From Macrobrachium rosenbergii (taxonomy: Eukaryota > Arthropoda > Malacostraca > Decapoda > Palaemonidae), in NCBI RefSeq assembly GCF_040412425.1, contig NC_089749.1:34780570-34844569 (forward strand): a DNA stretch of 64,000 bases, given 5' to 3'. The position numbers were made by a program, and so were the translations under genes. The notes beneath the pieces were generated by a model. It saw only the letters and a list, made by a program, of their open reading frames with translations, had not been told where the DNA came from and searched no databases. Below, piece after piece: positions 1 through 13,275 of this stretch (positions are counted from its first letter, which is position 1; every line of letters begins with the position of its first letter).

Positions 1-599
1 AATTCGATGCTCTGTGCAAAGCATGCATTAGTTATTTGATATGTACAACTCCAACCGTTTCTAAAAACATTTTCTTCTTTCTGAACCTTTTATCACTTTC
101 TTTCTCCAGTACAGTGAGAATAAGCATAAAGAATATTTTCCTAACAACGGAACTCTAGTACAGTGCCTCTTTAGTTACTACATTCAGTCAGGCCACCTTT
201 CCTGTCGGCTCCTGCATTTAGACATTTACCAGTGAATTGCGAAGGTAACACCAGAGGCAAATTGAAAGCGTTTGTTTTAAGGGCATTGAATTACTAAAAA
301 TCTAATTGACGGAATTTAACTGATTTTCCTTGGATGTAATTCTTCCGTACGTTGGGGATTATGCTGAAATACAGTTAACAAGAAATGGAGAATGGGACTT
401 TTGAGTTGTAGATTCTGAATGTTTTTGTACAACTCTTAATATAGGTAATTCGGACATCTTAACATGTGTTAGCTAAAATTTCGATGTACAATAAACTAAT
501 TCCAGGTAGTATTTTCCTGTATAACTTGTATTTAGCTTTGTGGATTGCAATTAGGCTGAAAGACACGAAAAGTAATCAGGAAAGATAGCCAAATAAAAA

Positions 600-1203
600 G
601 TAATAGTCAAAGAAAAAAATTCTTCAAAACTGTGAATTCATGCATAAGCACATTTAGATCTTCGTCAGCTTCTGCTATATCAGTCAACTTATCCCCGTTA
701 TATCTCTTATTCAAGACCCCACTGAAATGTTCCTCCCAGCGTTGTCTTTCTTCGTCGTCTGTTGTTAATACTGACACCTTCCGCCTCCTGTTAACGAGTG
801 TGTTATTGTTTTCTTTACCCCCATGGCTATTTCATTCATAGTTCGTTAAGAAAAAATTTAGACTTTCCTTTTTCCTGAGTGCTATGACAGTGTAGATTTG
901 AATATTAATATGGAGTACGGCATGTAAAACATCTCAGAATGTGTCTGCATTATAATGTATATGACGAGCTGAGTTTGCGAGTCTTGCAAAGCGCCTTTGG
1001 CGTAGTGGGACCCTTGGAAAAAGGGGAATAAACAGCAAACAGTACACTTACACCTATACTATTTCCAGAGTTAGTGGCTTTGACATCGTCGGCCGTTTCG
1101 TCCAAATTTTATATTATCTCCTCTTGATCTTCGTTAAACTTCACCATAAGGACTTGAGTAATTTGCACGCCCTACTTTGCGTTCTTGATCTCATCCCTGA
1201 AAC
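600..1203 (-). pseudogene. LINE (non-LTR retrotransposon) fragment, endonuclease-RT linker
   Basis: On the minus strand, 641-800 reads without a stop as a peptide containing RKVSVLTTDDEERQRWEEHF followed by SGVLNKRY and IAEADEDLN. This is the usual linker just before the reverse transcriptase of EN-RT LINEs (pattern: LTT, acidic run, RW-EHF, LLN, PEADEDL). Further along, minus-strand 1090-1203 encodes a FRDEIKNAK-like segment and an ETADDV segment. These correspond to the region between endonuclease and RT, and a similar stretch occurs on the + strand near 16.30 kb. Stops and frame changes separate the blocks, so the copy is dead. The + strand ORF at 632-841 is only its shadow. Confidence 0.6.
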
Positions 1204-1458
1204 GAACCTGTTGATTTTGATGATTAGTTGATTTAATTCTCTATTATCAGACTAACGTTACAATGAAAGTTGGTAAAAATCAAGTTACAAATGCAACTTG
1301 CATCTAGTACAATTTTAACAATGACTTACATTTCATAGGTTAGTGTGACAGCCTTTTCATATTGAATGTATTCGTTGACCTAACAGCCTGAATGCTGGCT
1401 TCATGAACTGAATTCTTACTTTGCCCTTTGGCTACCATTATATATCATAATTGCGTGT

Positions 1459-1465
1459 ATGTGTT

Positions 1466-1503
<38 letters not shown>
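1459..1503. repeat. (GT)n-(GA)n compound microsatellite
   Basis: GT units pass directly into about 13 GA units. Confidence 0.95.
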
Positions 1504-2184
1504 CTAACATAAGATGACCTTAAAATATGTTTATAGCAACGAAAGGAAAATAGAAACCTTGATTAGAACTTGCATTATGGTCTCACTGATGACGTCAGAC
1601 TCACAGCGTGTGCGTGGTTGTGTGTTTTTAATGGCGTGTTCACAGTCCTTAGAGCTTTAGCTTTCCATTCCTGACTGGACGTGATTTACGGTTATTTGTC
1701 CTTAATATCAAAGCGAAACGAGGTTTGCTATGTGCCCCAGTAGGTGGATTTGTGCCAACCGTTTGTTATACAGGTTTGTTTTGTGGTTTCTCATGGGTGC
1801 CCGGTTTCGGTGCACTCAGGACTGGTGGTTGGCCGGTCAAAGATTGTACGCGTTGCCGAACTTTCTTCTGGGCTAGGTTTCATGCACTTGCTTATCCCAG
1901 GAGTTTTTTTTTATTTATTTGTTTGGTCGTTTTTTCTGTTTTGTTAATGTTTAAGGGCTCCATTTACTGCATGTAAATGATATTTATAGTTTTCCCTATG
2001 TGACTGTCTTTGTGTATGAGTACAGTATAATTATATTTGCATTTTGAGAGTTCAATTTGCGTACACATTAACGCAGTATACCTTATGAAACATCAATGAG
2101 CACCTTTTGTATGAATCTTTTATACGTATGTGAATGAAAATGTATAAACAAATGAAACAATTGTTACCGGTCTCAGCTGACGTG

Positions 2185-2187
<3 letters not shown>

Positions 2188-2243
<56 letters not shown>
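2188..2243. repeat. (TC)28 microsatellite
   Basis: Pure TC run. The two minus-strand Arg-Glu ORFs across it are translated repeat. Confidence 0.97.
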
Positions 2244-2247
<4 letters not shown>

Positions 2248-3168
2248 GTAGACGGGAATATGTTAAAGACAGGGAAATGCAAGCAAATGAAATTAATTTT
2301 CTTATGAAAACGTGAGTAACCGCGTGCATTAAATACGGTGCCTGAATAAATGTGTACAGGCGACATGCACCGCAAACTTCTCTAAATTCTACCTTGCAAT
2401 AACTTCTGCCATCCTGGTCCATATCTTATGCCGTGGCATTTGAATTCCGCTGATAACCTTAATCAGTGTTATCAGTGTTCAATTTGACGCCTTCGTCGGA
2501 GAGCGCGAGGCGCGGTAACACGTCGTTTTTATCAGGGCATTTTCTTCCAAAAGTTTTACTAAGGGTCATGGGTCTACATGTGGAAGTTTGCGATCTGGAG
2601 TGTGACGACGATGTGCCTGAAAATCTGGCATTGTCGCTGGTTTTACTTGCAATGTCTTGTTGAGGTATGGTGTTAGGGTAGTGTTGGGGATGTTGATCCT
2701 ACTCCCCCTACCCTTCATTCTCGGGTTGACACCTGTGGTCAGATGATATCGTGTGGCATGTTTTTGTGCCCGTCAGTGTGTTATTTGAGACGCTTATTCT
2801 TTTCTTCAGGTTATACTGTTATATTTTCTCAGGATTATTTCAGGTGGGTGCAAGATTTTTTCAGTTACGTTAGACATATTTTCTGTTATTTGTGTTTAAT
2901 GGTACGAAAGTCTAAATAGTACCTAGTAATATATTAAATAATTATTTTGGTGGAAAATTTGTGTAATTTTGCCAGTATTGACTTGTGCAAATCCAGAAAT
3001 CTATAAAGTTTGATTTAATATGGTGCGGATGTTGAAAAGTACTAGGCAAGTTTTGTTGTGCATATATTTAGGTTGTCTGCAATTCTATTTCGTGTGGTGC
3101 AAAAGTTCAGAAAGTAATTGTACTGTCTTATTGTGTTTGCTGCTAAAGTTCATTTGGTATATATGTTA

Positions 3169-3663
3169 CAGTAAGACTGTGCAACCAGGAATTTCATGAA
3201 ATCCCTGAAATTTTCAGGGAATTCGTGAAATTACCAATTCACTTAGGGACATTTGATCCCCAAGGGGCTAGTACTAAAAACGGCGAAACAGTGATTCATC
3301 TACACTGTTTCGACATGTTTAGTACTAGCCTCTCTGGGATCAAATGTCCCTAAGTGCATTTGATCACATTTGATTCTGAGGAGCTAGTACTAAACATGGC
3401 GAAACATTTGACCCCGGAGGGGCTAGTACTAAACATGGCGAATCACATTTGATCCTGGATGGGTTAGTACTAAACACGGTGAAGCACATTTGATCCCTGC
3501 GGGGCTAGTACTAAACAAGGCGAAACCGTGTAGATGAATCATCGTTTCGCAGTGTTTAGTACCAACCCTCCGGAATCAAATGTCCCTAAGTGAATTGGTG
3601 ATTTCACGAATTCCCTGGAAATTTCGGGGATTTCGTGAAATCCCTGGTTTTAGTGTCTTGCTG
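3169..3663. mobile_element. MITE with ~150-bp terminal inverted repeats and TA duplication
   Basis: The left end, starting CAGTAAGACTGTG, and the reverse complement of the right end, starting CAGCAAGACACT, align for about 150 bp with scattered mismatches. Shared blocks include GGGAATTCGTGAAAT, CCAATTCACTTAGGGACATT and GATTCATCTACAC. Each end is flanked by TA (3167-3168 and 3664-3665), the target duplication typical of Tc1/mariner-type elements. Inside are several units of about 40 bp with the core GGGGCTAGTACTAAACATGG followed by CGAA. Direct copies start near 3245, 3367, 3405, 3442 and 3485, and inverted copies lie near 3317 and 3553. There is no transposase ORF, so it is non-autonomous. The superfamily call rests only on the TA flanks. 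Confidence 0.75.
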
Positions 3664-4072
3664 TAACACACACAGTTTGCTTTTGTGGCGTAGGAAATTT
3701 TAGTTACCTAAGTGTGTTGCAAGCGTTTTGATGCTGGTGCGTTTGTGCAGTAGGCTACTGCTTTGTTTGGGACAAAAGTTCAAATAATGTCTGTTCAGTT
3801 TGATTTTGTGTTGTACTATTTTGAGTGATGGAAAAATTCAGTATGTGCAGTGCTGTTTTGCGTGATGAGAAGTTGAAATAATGTCTATTATAAAACTGCA
3901 AGTAACGGATAAGCACTTTATGTTGATCCAGATTCTCAGTTTGAGTAAATGAATTTTCATAAGTAAACTGAATGAGAGCGTGTAAAAGCAAATGCGTACA
4001 TGATGTCATCAGTTTTGTCACAGGATCGTCGTACATACACAAAATACACACACACACACAAACGCACACACG

Positions 4073-4208
<136 letters not shown>

Positions 4209-4323
4209 ATGCTTACATGAAAATATATGGAGTCAACAAAAATTTCTGCTTTTATCTTAAAGTCCTTTATTATTTTCAAATGAGATCTTACAGTCTTCAT
4301 CCAAGAAACCTTGTGGAATTACG

Positions 4324-4324
4324 A

Positions 4325-4356
<32 letters not shown>
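4324..4356. repeat. (CA)n microsatellite
   Basis: Short CA run of about 16 units. Confidence 0.95.
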
Positions 4357-4729
4357 TATTTATATGAACCATATATACAGTATGTGTATGTGTTTGTGTG
4401 AGTAAGAAGGGGCGAAGCTTGCTTGTATTCCAGGTATTTAAATTCATACACGCTTGCACAAACTTACACTCAAATTATAACAAAATAAATGTTTATCTGT
4501 TTTACAGGTTGTGCTTGTACCGTGAAATGTAAAACGTGTGTGCTTGAGATGTGAAATGCAAAGTGTTAAACATTGAAAATATCTGATGCATTATTACGAT
4601 AAAGTTCAGTGCTATTTGTGGTTTAATCTTGCCTGTATGGTTTAATGTAAAAACAAAGCGATATCATTTCATTTGTGGACTTTGAAAAAATCACACAAAA
4701 AATACGCTTCAACGACCCAGTGTGAGGTT

Positions 4730-4801
4730 ATGTCCGCTTCAACAATGACCAAGCTCTCGGAGAGGTTCTTGGCGCCGCCAACCAAGCTGACACCTGTTCA
4801 G
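4730..4801 (+). CDS. First coding exon of a synaptotagmin-like/bitesize-type Rab effector
   Basis: The ATG at 4730 opens 24 codons, MSASTMTKLSERF then LAPPTKLTPVQ. They end exactly at a consensus donor, CAG|GTGAGT, with the cut after 4801 (phase 0). The GC content (for example GAGAGGTTCTTGGCGCCGCC) stands out from the AT-rich surroundings. The next supported exon at 14128 begins in phase 0 and continues the reading frame into a Rab-binding helix, which is the main support for this exon. The frame stays open upstream of the ATG, so this could be the 3' part of a longer exon and the true start could differ. The intron that follows would be about 9.3 kb. Inferred role: N-terminal leader before the Rab-binding domain. 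Confidence 0.65.
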
Positions 4802-4824
4802 GTGAGTTAATGTAACTCCCCCCC

Positions 4825-4826
<2 letters not shown>

Positions 4827-4863
<37 letters not shown>
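4827..4863. repeat. (TC)n microsatellite
   Basis: Pure TC run just downstream of the exon 1 donor. It follows a C8 tract. Confidence 0.95.
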
Positions 4864-4868
<5 letters not shown>

Positions 4869-6542
4869 TTACCTAGTGTATAATTAGGCATCTATTTACA
4901 TTAATGTGTGTTAGTTCACTTCAAACCCCTGTAAGGTGAACAGCTTAGTTAATTTTTTTGAAGTCGGCTTCTAATGCTCATTTCTTCAGAGATCGTCACT
5001 TATCCTATGGGAATGTGTGTTTTCCGTTCTGTAAAGTACCGTAAAACTGTTCATAGTGACTTCCATGTAGCAGCTATAGAGGGGCCTCAGAGGCTATTTT
5101 TTTTCTTTTGATTATTTATTCTGTGTATATCTCAGTGTGGTGCTACTCTTTATAAGATAATTTATATCAGTCCTTCGAACTTCGTATACATAAGATATTT
5201 TGGTTTGATATGAGGAAACTGAGGAGCAAGGTAACCAGAGAGAATCAGAATACTTTTGTATTTTAATCATACTTGCCTATTTTAATCATAAAGATTATTG
5301 CTTCCCAAAACATTGCCGAGTGTCCCCCACTTGGGGCTGGATTTTAATTCTTAGCCTTCCAAATGTATACATAGGGCTTGTATGATCCTCATTCATTTAG
5401 AATGGTAAGCCTAAAATAGTAGCCCCTCTCCGAAGGTCAGCTGTGTAGAAATAGACAGGTTTTAGAATGGTCGGTTTTTCCAGCTAAGTCGACGGAAGGA
5501 TATGGCCTTACAATAGCCTTGTCGTTTTCGGTTCCTGTCACTGTCAGTTGCCTGTGATTACGTTCCTTTTATTCTGTGCAACCAAAGCGAGAATGAGAGA
5601 TTTGCATTCCATTACAGCAAGTGTGCAGTTGTTTACTAGCCGAAATAAACCAACCAAGAAAAAAGGGATGTCGGCTTGGCATCACGTTAGCCAACAAAGC
5701 AGACAGGTAAAACTGCCATGCGTCATTTCTTTGGCAGCACCACATATGACCAAACAAACAGACACGTACAGACCGACCAGCATTTAGAGAGCAAGGAACT
5801 TCACCGTGGTGTAATTCATTCAGAGATTTAGCAATATGAAACTATGCCTCATTGACCACCAGAGTCGATGGTTGTGCAGTTTAGGATATACAGTGAAGCA
5901 TACAGTGTCTGAGAAAAGCGTAGCTACGTGTGACGTTAGTGCATGAATTATCTTGGATTCTTTTGTCAAGCTGAGATATCTTGGTAGTTTGTCTTGAAAT
6001 TCATTCTACGTTGAAAAATAAAAAGATATGTAACGGCATGGTCAGTTTAAACATGACAATTTATACCACACTGAAAGACAGAAAATTGACAAATAAAGTT
6101 TTGAAATGAAGTTTTGATATATCAGATCTTTTAAGTACAAGTTCTTTCGACTCGTCGCATTTGAGGGTACCTAGATGCATCAAAAAATATTTGAAAAAAC
6201 TTATTCCACGATGGGTCATAGGGATTATATTGAACAAGGAAGTTCTTTAGAAGGCTGTTAAATAAACCACATAGATTCATAAAAAAAAAAATAGGAATGA
6301 TATATTTATCTGAAGTTTCTTTGCCTTCTCCTCTTCCGGAAAAAAAAGATGAAAACGAAAATTCATGCAAGCACATCGCTTTCTCTGAGTATGGACAGAC
6401 TCGTTCTGCTACGAAGGTCTTTTTTTTTTGTCACGTCATGAAGTCCTTCATGGAAAGGCCATCATCGCACGTTCACTCCTGCTATTTTCGAAGGCAGCCT
6501 TCTGTGTAAATGGTTAGCATTATTGAACACGCACCCCCAGCC

Positions 6543-6649
<107 letters not shown>

Positions 6650-6781
6650 ACAGGTATATATATAGTATATACTGTATGTAGAATGCTTTTTAACATATAT
6701 GCCCTTTTCCTTAGCGAGGGTGGCTATAGAGGGTGCTGCACTGAATATTTTTAGAACGAGATCAACCACTGTATTACACTG

Positions 6782-6937
<156 letters not shown>

Positions 6938-7440
6938 CATCGACTTTCTTTGAAATCAGAGCGTGCCCAGTGAAAAAAGAGAAACCTGTATAGCAAATCT
7001 TTTGCTGCTTTCTTCTTGCAACGATATTAGGACCATCCATTTTCCTCTAATCCTCGAAGGTCCGTTACACATTTAAGGTTATAGCAAGCAGTGAAAGAAC
7101 AGGCTCGATATTACCGGTTTATGAAAAAATAAGAAAATAGACTCACATGGCAGGAGGTTTTCCTAGGAAATTTTCAAAATAGATTCGTTAATAAAACACA
7201 ACGAAGTGACATTATAGAGGGGAAAATCGTTAGATAAGTGGAGAGGTAAGTTGTAATAGATGAACTAATACGACGTACAGAAGACTAAGCAATTAGCCTC
7301 GAGAAACAGTAATTATTCCCGAAGGATATAATGAGAATACGCAGAAGAATGAATTACTGGATGGTGTATAAACACCCTAAAAATAAAATAGTGATTCAAA
7401 GAAGGAAAAATCAAGGGAAGGACTTCGAAAGGGTATTATG

Positions 7441-7603
<163 letters not shown>

Positions 7604-7740
7604 GAATCTACTGGTCACGTTTTACCAGATACTTATGTTATTGTAATACCCTCTGACCTACTCGAATTTTTTTACACTTTTTTAGATAAGCCTGTCACTA
7701 CAAAGACTGAGATCAAAATGTAAGAATATGAAGCAATTAT

Positions 7741-7812
7741 GAAGTCTATAGCAGGATTCGAACCCGCATCCTGCGTGTTAGAACAGGTCGCCTTCTGACC
7801 AGACCACGAGGA
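7741..7812 (-). repeat. tRNA-like sequence (SINE head or tRNA pseudogene)
   Basis: On the minus strand the segment has a good B box, GGGTTCGAATCC, inside a paired T arm (GCGGG with CCTGC). About 40 nt upstream is an A-box-like TGGTCTGGTCAGAAGG. There is no complete acceptor stem, so I treat it as a tRNA-derived repeat. It abuts a SINE body that runs in the opposite orientation. Confidence 0.5.
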
Positions 7813-7858
7813 GGATGAAAAGTTTATTGCCGTTCCAGCATACTGTACATATACCTCA

Positions 7859-8008
7859 TAATGTGGTTCGGTTTCCACAATAAGCTGTAGGTCCAGTTGC
7901 TAAGTAACCAGTTGGTTCTTAGCCACGTAAAATAAATCTAATCCTTCGGGCCAGGCCTAGGAGAGCTTTTAATCAGTTCAGTGGTCTGGTTAAACTAAGA
8001 TATACTTA
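7859..8008 (+). repeat. SINE body, copy 1
   Basis: About 150 bp from TAATGTGGTTCGGTTTCCAC to GGTTAAACTAAGATATACTT. It matches 39689-39838 at roughly nine positions in ten. The second copy has a tRNA-like head directly upstream in the same orientation; this copy lacks that head on the same strand and looks 5'-truncated. Confidence 0.75.
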
Positions 8009-8357
8009 TTGTACATATAACTCAAATTCAGATACATTTATTAGAGCAATAAACTCATCTTCACCATCTTAACTTCTCGAATTCTTCAGACTTTTTTTAA
8101 ACACTTGTCCCTACAAAGCCTGAGATCCAAATGCAAGAACATAAAGCAATTTCGATGTCCGACATATTAAAACACAATTCCATCGTGAATCTGAAGCAGC
8201 CTTGAAACAGCTGTCCGCTTAGGAATAAATTAATATAACAGTATAGTGTAGTGCTGCTCTTCGAAGACTGGGAAGAGTACTGGAGACGACTTAAATTTTG
8301 CTTGTAGATTGTGGAAGCCACATGTGCATTAGTATTCGAGTTGAATGGAGAAAAGAT

Positions 8358-8562
<205 letters not shown>

Positions 8563-9085
8563 GTAGTATGGTGGACATTTGAGTCCATGAAAGTGCCCCC
8601 AAAACACACACGCACGCACATACGCTAAGTCTAGCCTTAAAGCGCATCCCTTGAGAATAATTTGAGGGCAGTGTTCTTGGGAATGCTTTTGTTGTTTGAA
8701 TGCTTTGTCTTTCACTCCTTACAGTTCATTTGTTACTTTTCAGTGCTTTATTTTCACTCACTTCTGACATTTAACAAAAGTCATTATATGAGCTAGATTA
8801 AAAGTCACATTTGGTCAGAAATTGTATTATCAAAAAGATTTACAGGTTTTATCAGCGTAATTTATTTTTTTTCCAGTAGAACATGTTTTCTCTCTCGTAT
8901 TTATCTCATTTTCACATCGGACGTGGAGCTCACCTGTTGGAAGCAACAGTGAATAACTGCAGTAATAAATCCTAGCAAGGAATAACATCTCTAATGACAC
9001 AGTTGGCAATGAATTGATATTTTAGTAGCGGTTAAGAGGATTTTCAGAAGCTGAAGTAACTCATGGTAATCTCTCAAAAATATAA

Positions 9086-9089
<4 letters not shown>

Positions 9090-9159
<70 letters not shown>

Positions 9160-9166
9160 ATATATG
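9090..9166. repeat. (TA)n microsatellite
   Basis: TA run with one phase break near 9149. Confidence 0.96.
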
Positions 9167-10244
9167 TATGTATAAAACACTGGAGAGTAACCATGTTTTC
9201 CTGCAATTCTAATTCTGAAAAGATATATACTTCCTTAATTTGTATATACACTGTAAGAAGAATAGGTAGCCTGTTTCAGCACCATGCTTTCATGGTTTGA
9301 CCTTAATGTTTCCTAATTTTACGTTACCTCTTGAGAAATTTACATACCAGAGCACCCGGCCATTACAGTTGTTGCTTATTCTCTATAAAATGTAATATCT
9401 GAATGACTTGCTTACGGGAAGAAGGTTAAACTGAGGAAATTAAATCGGTCATGTTTGAAAAGATGGCATTAGTATTCTCTGTGAATGCAAAAAATATGTG
9501 AACCCTGACATTGAAACTTTGTAGGCTTCCGTGCTCCTGTGAAGAAGAATCAGTGAATACAAAAAGAGATTTCAAGTCTATTTACATATTGGTAATTCCA
9601 TGTAAAAGAAAAGAGGAAATTACAATAGAACATTAGAGATTTTTACTATGCTTGTTTTCAAGAGAAAGTTGTCGGTTGGATTGGGGGTAGGGGGGGCGGT
9701 ATGTCAACTTGCAAAGCCCGCAGTCAAAGACCAGGACCGACTGGTCATTGCACTAGTGTTAGCATTCCACATGCTTAAATCATTAGTTTTACTGTGAAAT
9801 ATGATACTATTGCAGAGCTTGCATAAGATTTGCTACGATATTCTGAACCAGCCCCAGAAAAGTGAAAACCAATGATAGTCATCCAATATAATTCGCAAGC
9901 GCTGTACGTGCAAGTCTCATCGAAGGTCACTTGCGTAAGATCGCAGGTAACGAGACCGTACATAATCCTCGTATATTTTCGTGAAATTAAAGCAAAGCAA
10001 GATTATATAAGGTGAGGAAGGAAACTCTTCCGTATACGAGTTCCTCTTTGGTTTTGCAGGCTGCAATCAGGCCAGCCACAACGATTAATGCATATTCAAG
10101 AATCAAGTGCAAGTAGCACGTTGACTCAGGAAGTCGTAACGGTGAGGACAGATGGACCCAAGGACCTGAAACCGACAATTTATTGGGAATGACATAACAT
10201 TACAGTCTCTGGAATTGTTTCTTGTGTGGAACTGAACTCATTGC

Positions 10245-10247
<3 letters not shown>

Positions 10248-10304
<57 letters not shown>
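10248..10304. repeat. (TC)n microsatellite
   Basis: Pure TC run of about 28 units. Confidence 0.97.
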
Positions 10305-10307
<3 letters not shown>

Positions 10308-10620
10308 TTTTATTGATATTCAGTCTACACTAAACTATGAGGATGAGTAACAAGGGACGGGTGCAGTGTTGGTAGCGCCAGAACGTGGGCTCCGACATAG
10401 TTTCAATCTCTTCATCTGGATATCATAAGGCTTTAGGTGTCTGTAAGATTTTCTTAAATTTAGAGACTATTTCGAGTGCAGATAAATGTGTTTAAACTTT
10501 GCATCATTTTAGGTTCATTGGTATGCAAGACCTGTGTCTAGATGGACTTCTGTATATATTTTTTAAATTCAGCTGTTATGAGAATATGAATTAAGGCTGG
10601 ATGAATCTTATTAGTATGCT

Positions 10621-10622
<2 letters not shown>

Positions 10623-10654
<32 letters not shown>
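10623..10654. repeat. (GA)n microsatellite
   Basis: GA run of about 16 units, 60 bp upstream of a long TA array. Confidence 0.96.
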
Positions 10655-10658
<4 letters not shown>

Positions 10659-10712
10659 TGAATTGTCAGTTTATATATATGTATATATACACTCAGATAT
10701 GTGTATGTACTG

Positions 10713-10715
<3 letters not shown>

Positions 10716-10794
<79 letters not shown>
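10716..10794. repeat. (TA)n microsatellite
   Basis: Pure TA run that ends at the border of the tRNA-like repeat. Confidence 0.97.
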
Positions 10795-10796
<2 letters not shown>

Positions 10797-10798
<2 letters not shown>

Positions 10799-11060
10799 AA
10801 CACACTCGGATTCTGTGATCAAGACGCTTGCCTCTTCTCTCGGAAAGTTCCAGGGTTCGATTCCTTAGTGAGACAAATCCCATGGTGCCTATGTTGACTT
10901 AAGCACGGAAGTATGTGCTTGGTAGTTAGTCAACTGCGGTATGTCATAGCCAGGTGGGAGAATGGCATAGTGGTAGCAACCTCATTCCAAAAGACTCGCA
11001 GAGAAATAGAAGGCTAATACCTTGGGGAGCTGCTCTTCCAAAGGGAAAAAATGATGAAGA
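10797..11060 (+). repeat. tRNA-derived SINE-like repeat
   Basis: A B box, AGGGTTCGATTCC, lies at 10853-10865. An A-box-like TGTGATCAAGACGCTTG sits about 35 nt upstream. Downstream sequence includes AATGGCATAGTGGTAGCAAC, which itself looks tRNA-like. The end is not defined and no second copy is present in this window, so the boundaries are approximate. Confidence 0.4.
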
Positions 11061-12419
11061 AAAAATGTATAAATACGTAGACTTAATCCTTATAGAAGTG
11101 TTACATTAAGTAATCAATAATTATATAAATCATCTTTATTGCTCCATTACAGGCGCAGCATCTTGCATGGAACGTTTACCATCGTCTGTGAGCAACTTTT
11201 GATGACAGAGCAAAGATTTTTTCCTTCTCTTTTTTCCCGCACATTCAAGTCGCGGTTTCCGCTTCTTAAGCGTCATTTCACACTCTCACTCTCCATTCGT
11301 CTCCTCCCAAGTCTTCGTCGGCTCTCTCCCCGTCCCTTGTCACCTTTCTCCCTTCCTCCCATCTGAAGGTCAGTGACTTAGCGTATCAAGAAGCAAGAGA
11401 GAGAGAGAACGTTTGTCATAGCGTTGGTTAGAAAGCATAATCCAGTGAAGAGCCAGCCCACCATTGAGCTATCACCCATGCGGAATGGCTCCAGTGGTTT
11501 TGGTTAAATAAAGGATAAGAGTGTTCATAGGAGAAAACGCATGAAGTTGCTTAGTTGAGGAAAAATCTCTGCAGATTTTTGAACTTGCAAGACAGGGAGG
11601 TTCCGCATTCATGTCTTAGATGGAGCAGTTATATACTGTATGTTTCTGTTTACATTTCAAGTAAAATTTTAACTTGGGTCTATGCATTTGCTTTTTTGTT
11701 GATTCCTATGCATTCGTACTTATGTCTGAAAACACTAATAGGCATATAAATTTCAAATTAACCACGCCGAAAGAAACGGGAAATTATGAATGCTCAGTGG
11801 CAGATGTTAAATGTGAGTAATATCAGTTTTTAATAATGTGATTATAATTGTTTCTTGCACAGGTGTTAACAGTTTTTATCGCCCTTTTTTATTTGTATTT
11901 CCTTCTATTGTATTTGCAGTCTATAAGACCATGGGCAAAATATGTTTTTTCTGCAACCTTGTAGGGTGGCATCGAGTCTGGATCAGGGCGCAACCTGGCC
12001 TTTGAGGATCTTACCCCACTACCTTGTTTTGTTAGGATTCCAACGTTTCTAATTACCCTGCTGTGGCCAGTAGGACACCTTTCTGGAGCAAGCTCTGTTC
12101 GAGGTTTGAGCGTCAGTCCTCTCCAGGTTCCCCCAGAGGTTCTCTCGGTTTACTTCTGGTGTTCCCAGGATGGCAGGCACTGCTTCCACTTCCAGCGTGT
12201 CATAGTTTCCTTCTTTTCGTTTTCAGGTCTTCTTATTTTTATGTCTTTTCTTTTCATTTGCCATTAATCCTTGTGTCCCATGGCATGGCTACGTCTATCT
12301 TAGGTACTTCTGGGTTTCTTTACCAGGATTAGGTCTGGTCTGAGCCCGTATCACAAGGTCGGTCCTTATATCGAAGTGTCCGAGTACTTAAATTTTTCCG
12401 TGTTCCAGTACGCTTTCAG

Positions 12420-12420
12420 G

Positions 12421-12501
<81 letters not shown>
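12420..12501. repeat. (TTA)n trinucleotide microsatellite
   Basis: About 27 TTA units. The poly-Ile and poly-Asn ORFs across it are translated repeat. Confidence 0.97.
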
Positions 12502-13011
12502 TCTCAATTTAAGGGAAGTTATTGTAAACAAACATCTGGAGAATGTCATAGTGCAAATGACCTGGCGTGTGCCACGTACCGTGGTCGCGATGAACATCTT
12601 CACGCTCCTGACCAGAGGTGGTGGAGCGCGCGCTATTTCCGACATTCTTGATACAGATTATTTTCCTACATTTTTTGTTCACTGTTGTCGCACAGTTGTA
12701 GCCCTTCTTGCCTTCCTGTTGCGTAAGTAGTTTTAAAAGTAAAAGCAACATTACTTTTTCTTATTGTTTTTTGACCCCAGCATCACGTCTTCGAGAGGTT
12801 TCTCTTTTGGTTCTTTGGGGTTATTTGTCATGGAGTTGCGGAAGACTTTTGAATATTAAAGAATGCGTTAATGTTTAATTTTATGATATTTGTATATACG
12901 TGGAAGATAGCGGAAGTTTAGTTGGTTGACTTTTCTTGTATTGCATTCCGCTTTCCTGGGTACCATGTATTCATAAGTATGCACCCATTCCCATGGGTGT
13001 CATCTTGGGTA

Positions 13012-13097
<86 letters not shown>

Positions 13098-13104
13098 ATA
13101 TATA

Positions 13105-13199
<95 letters not shown>

Positions 13200-13275
13200 A
13201 TATGTACAAACATGAATGTATGTATGTATGTATGTATGTATATACAGGTATGTGTGTGTGTGTGTGTGTGGAAAC
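13012..13275. repeat. (TA)n followed by (GTAT)n and (GT)n
   Basis: TA array to about 13192 with several phase breaks, then GTAT units (about 13216-13240) and a GT run (about 13252-13270). Confidence 0.95.

Larger units (their letters stand above)
1204..3168. other. non-coding stretch, no gene recognised
   Basis: AT-rich DNA upstream of the MITE. It holds a (GT)n-(GA)n array and a (TC)n array, listed separately. A locally GC-richer patch near 2490-2610 has several CpGs but no exon that I can support. Confidence 0.4.

Noticed and set aside
3245..3590. CRISPR-like regularly spaced repeats in the MITE
   Set aside because: Units occur in both orientations, are adjacent or overlapping and diverged, and the context is a eukaryotic inverted-repeat element.
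7741..7812. Functional tRNA gene on the minus strand
   Set aside because: The T arm and B box are good, but no full acceptor stem or proper anticodon arm could be drawn. SINE head is the simpler reading. The segments at 10.8, 45.1 and 54.2 kb were rejected for the same reason.
9661..9705. G-quadruplex-like run
   Set aside because: It is a short isolated G-rich stretch without partner features; nothing distinguishes it from chance.
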